A DNA stretch of 64,000 nt from Rhabdornis inornatus (lineage: Eukaryota; Chordata; Aves; Passeriformes; Rhabdornithidae): contig VWZS01000547.1 of NCBI GenBank assembly GCA_013397075.1, positions 1,830,390 to 1,894,389 of the forward strand, read 5' to 3'. The notes under the pieces were generated by a model. That model was not told the DNA's origin. It was given only the letters and a program-made list of their open reading frames with translations, and ran no database searches. Position numbers and translations under genes: made by a program. This document shows positions 63,151-64,000 of this stretch, in pieces; within the stretch, counting starts at the first letter, position 1, and every line of letters starts with the position of its first letter.

Positions 63151-63395
63151 CTCATGGGTAACTAGGAGTCACACACAGTTACTCATGGGTGACTAGGAGT
63201 CACACACAGTTACTAATAGGCAACTAGGAGTCACACATAGTTGGTTACTCATGGGTAACCAGGAGTCACACACAGTTACTCATGGGTGACTAGGAGTCAC
63301 ACACAGTTACTAATAGGCAACTAGGAGTCACACATAGTTAGTTCCCCATGGGTAACTAGGAGTCACACACAGTTACTCATGGGTAACTAGGAGTC
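63151..63395 (+). repeat. Minisatellite with 97-bp higher-order unit
   Basis: Eight tandem monomers of the form CTCATGGGTAACTAGGAGTC plus ACACACAGTTA are present. They start at 63151, 63182, 63213, 63248, 63279, 63310, 63345 and 63376 (the last partial, 20 bases). Lengths run 31, 31, 35, 31, 31, 35, 31. The 35-base monomers carry CTAATAGGCA in place of CTCATGGGTA and an extra GTTA-type step. The pattern therefore repeats every three monomers (97 bp), a higher-order organisation that implies block duplication of a trimer after the monomers had diverged. Confidence 0.97.
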
Positions 63396-64000
63396 TATCT
63401 CATGTCTATCAGCCCATAAAGAAGTCAGCACTTGCATGTTCAATTCTTCATGTTTCCTATCTCAGGAAATACAACTCTACCCTAATTTAACAGTTTCCAG
63501 TGTATGGTCACAGGCAGGGTGACAATCAAGAGCTGACAGCTGTGGTCATCCTGCAGGCACACAGCTGGGAATGGAATTCTCCAGAGACCCTGGTTGAAGG
63601 CTTTTACCCCAGCTCTTGATGAAGAGCAGTGACTCCTTTGAACCAAAGGCTTCGTCCTGATGCTCTGCCAGGAGGAAACATCACAGAGGGAACAATTCCC
63701 TGGCTTGGACTGTGTGATTCACACCTGCAGCTTCCTCCCATAATGAAGGCAATAAAAAGAGAAGGCAAGAAGCAAATTATTGGATAGATACCTAAATTAA
63801 AAATTCCAGTTTCAGCCCAGGTTACTGCATGAGCCAGTCACCAGCACTAAGGGAAGGAAGGAGTCACTCCAGGTGCTGCTGCCAACCAGTTGTTGGCAAA
63901 TGCAGCCCCTCATTGCCAAGGCAGGGAGGAGAGCTCTGTACAGGGGCACAAACAATCCCTCTGCAACCAACCTGTGCCCAGCAGCAGCTCCTGCTCTAAA
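63396..64000. other. Non-coding DNA after the minisatellite
   Basis: Single-copy sequence of mixed composition. I see no exon, repeat family or RNA gene in it. Confidence 0.55.

Noticed and set aside
1..64000. tRNA, rRNA, CRISPR array, operon or phage features
   Set aside because: No cloverleaf with a proper T-arm, no spaced direct-repeat array of CRISPR type and no tightly packed same-strand genes were seen. The sequence is vertebrate non-coding DNA.

Overview
The window looks like nuclear DNA of a bird, most likely a passerine. The main evidence is a set of CR1 (chicken repeat 1) LINE fragments. One carries the bird-typical 3' tail of ATTCTGTG-like short repeats. Two have a reverse-transcriptase-to-3' structure of the kind I associate with songbird CR1 copies. 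Codon-scale organisation, bacterial-style ribosome-binding sites, rRNA and tRNA genes, and CRISPR arrays are all absent. Reading frames are short and scattered over both strands, as expected by chance in non-coding vertebrate DNA.

I see no complete protein-coding gene. The window is best read as intergenic or deep intronic sequence. Layout: 1-11.46 kb is unremarkable single-copy DNA. A decayed CR1 fragment (+) lies at 11.46-11.97 kb. A CA-rich minisatellite of 49-58 bp units lies at 19.35-19.77 kb. A much older CR1 fossil (+) lies at 22.75-23.49 kb. A single candidate exon (-) with strong splice sites lies at 28.30-28.40 kb. An internally deleted CR1 (+) lies at 30.77-31.26 kb. A possible solo LTR (-) lies at 34.28-34.66 kb. 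The best preserved CR1 (-), with a 9-bp tandem tail and an ambiguous base at an internal breakpoint, lies at 36.99-37.98 kb. From 38 to 63 kb there is long AT-rich single-copy DNA with some stretches that resemble conserved non-coding elements. A 31/31/35-bp higher-order tandem repeat lies at 63.15-63.40 kb.

The CR1 copies fall into at least two age classes. The 37 kb and 30.8 kb copies are readily recognised along their whole length. The 11.5 kb copy is heavily eroded. The 22.8 kb copy resembles old amniote CR1 lineages and is full of indels. All lack the reverse transcriptase catalytic core and are dead.

No new multi-gene system is visible. The observations most worth checking are the candidate exon at 28.3 kb, the CR1 breakpoint coinciding with the N at 37632, the two minisatellites (useful as polymorphic loci), and several possible regulatory elements. 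Family assignments come from recognition of consensus sequences; no search was run.
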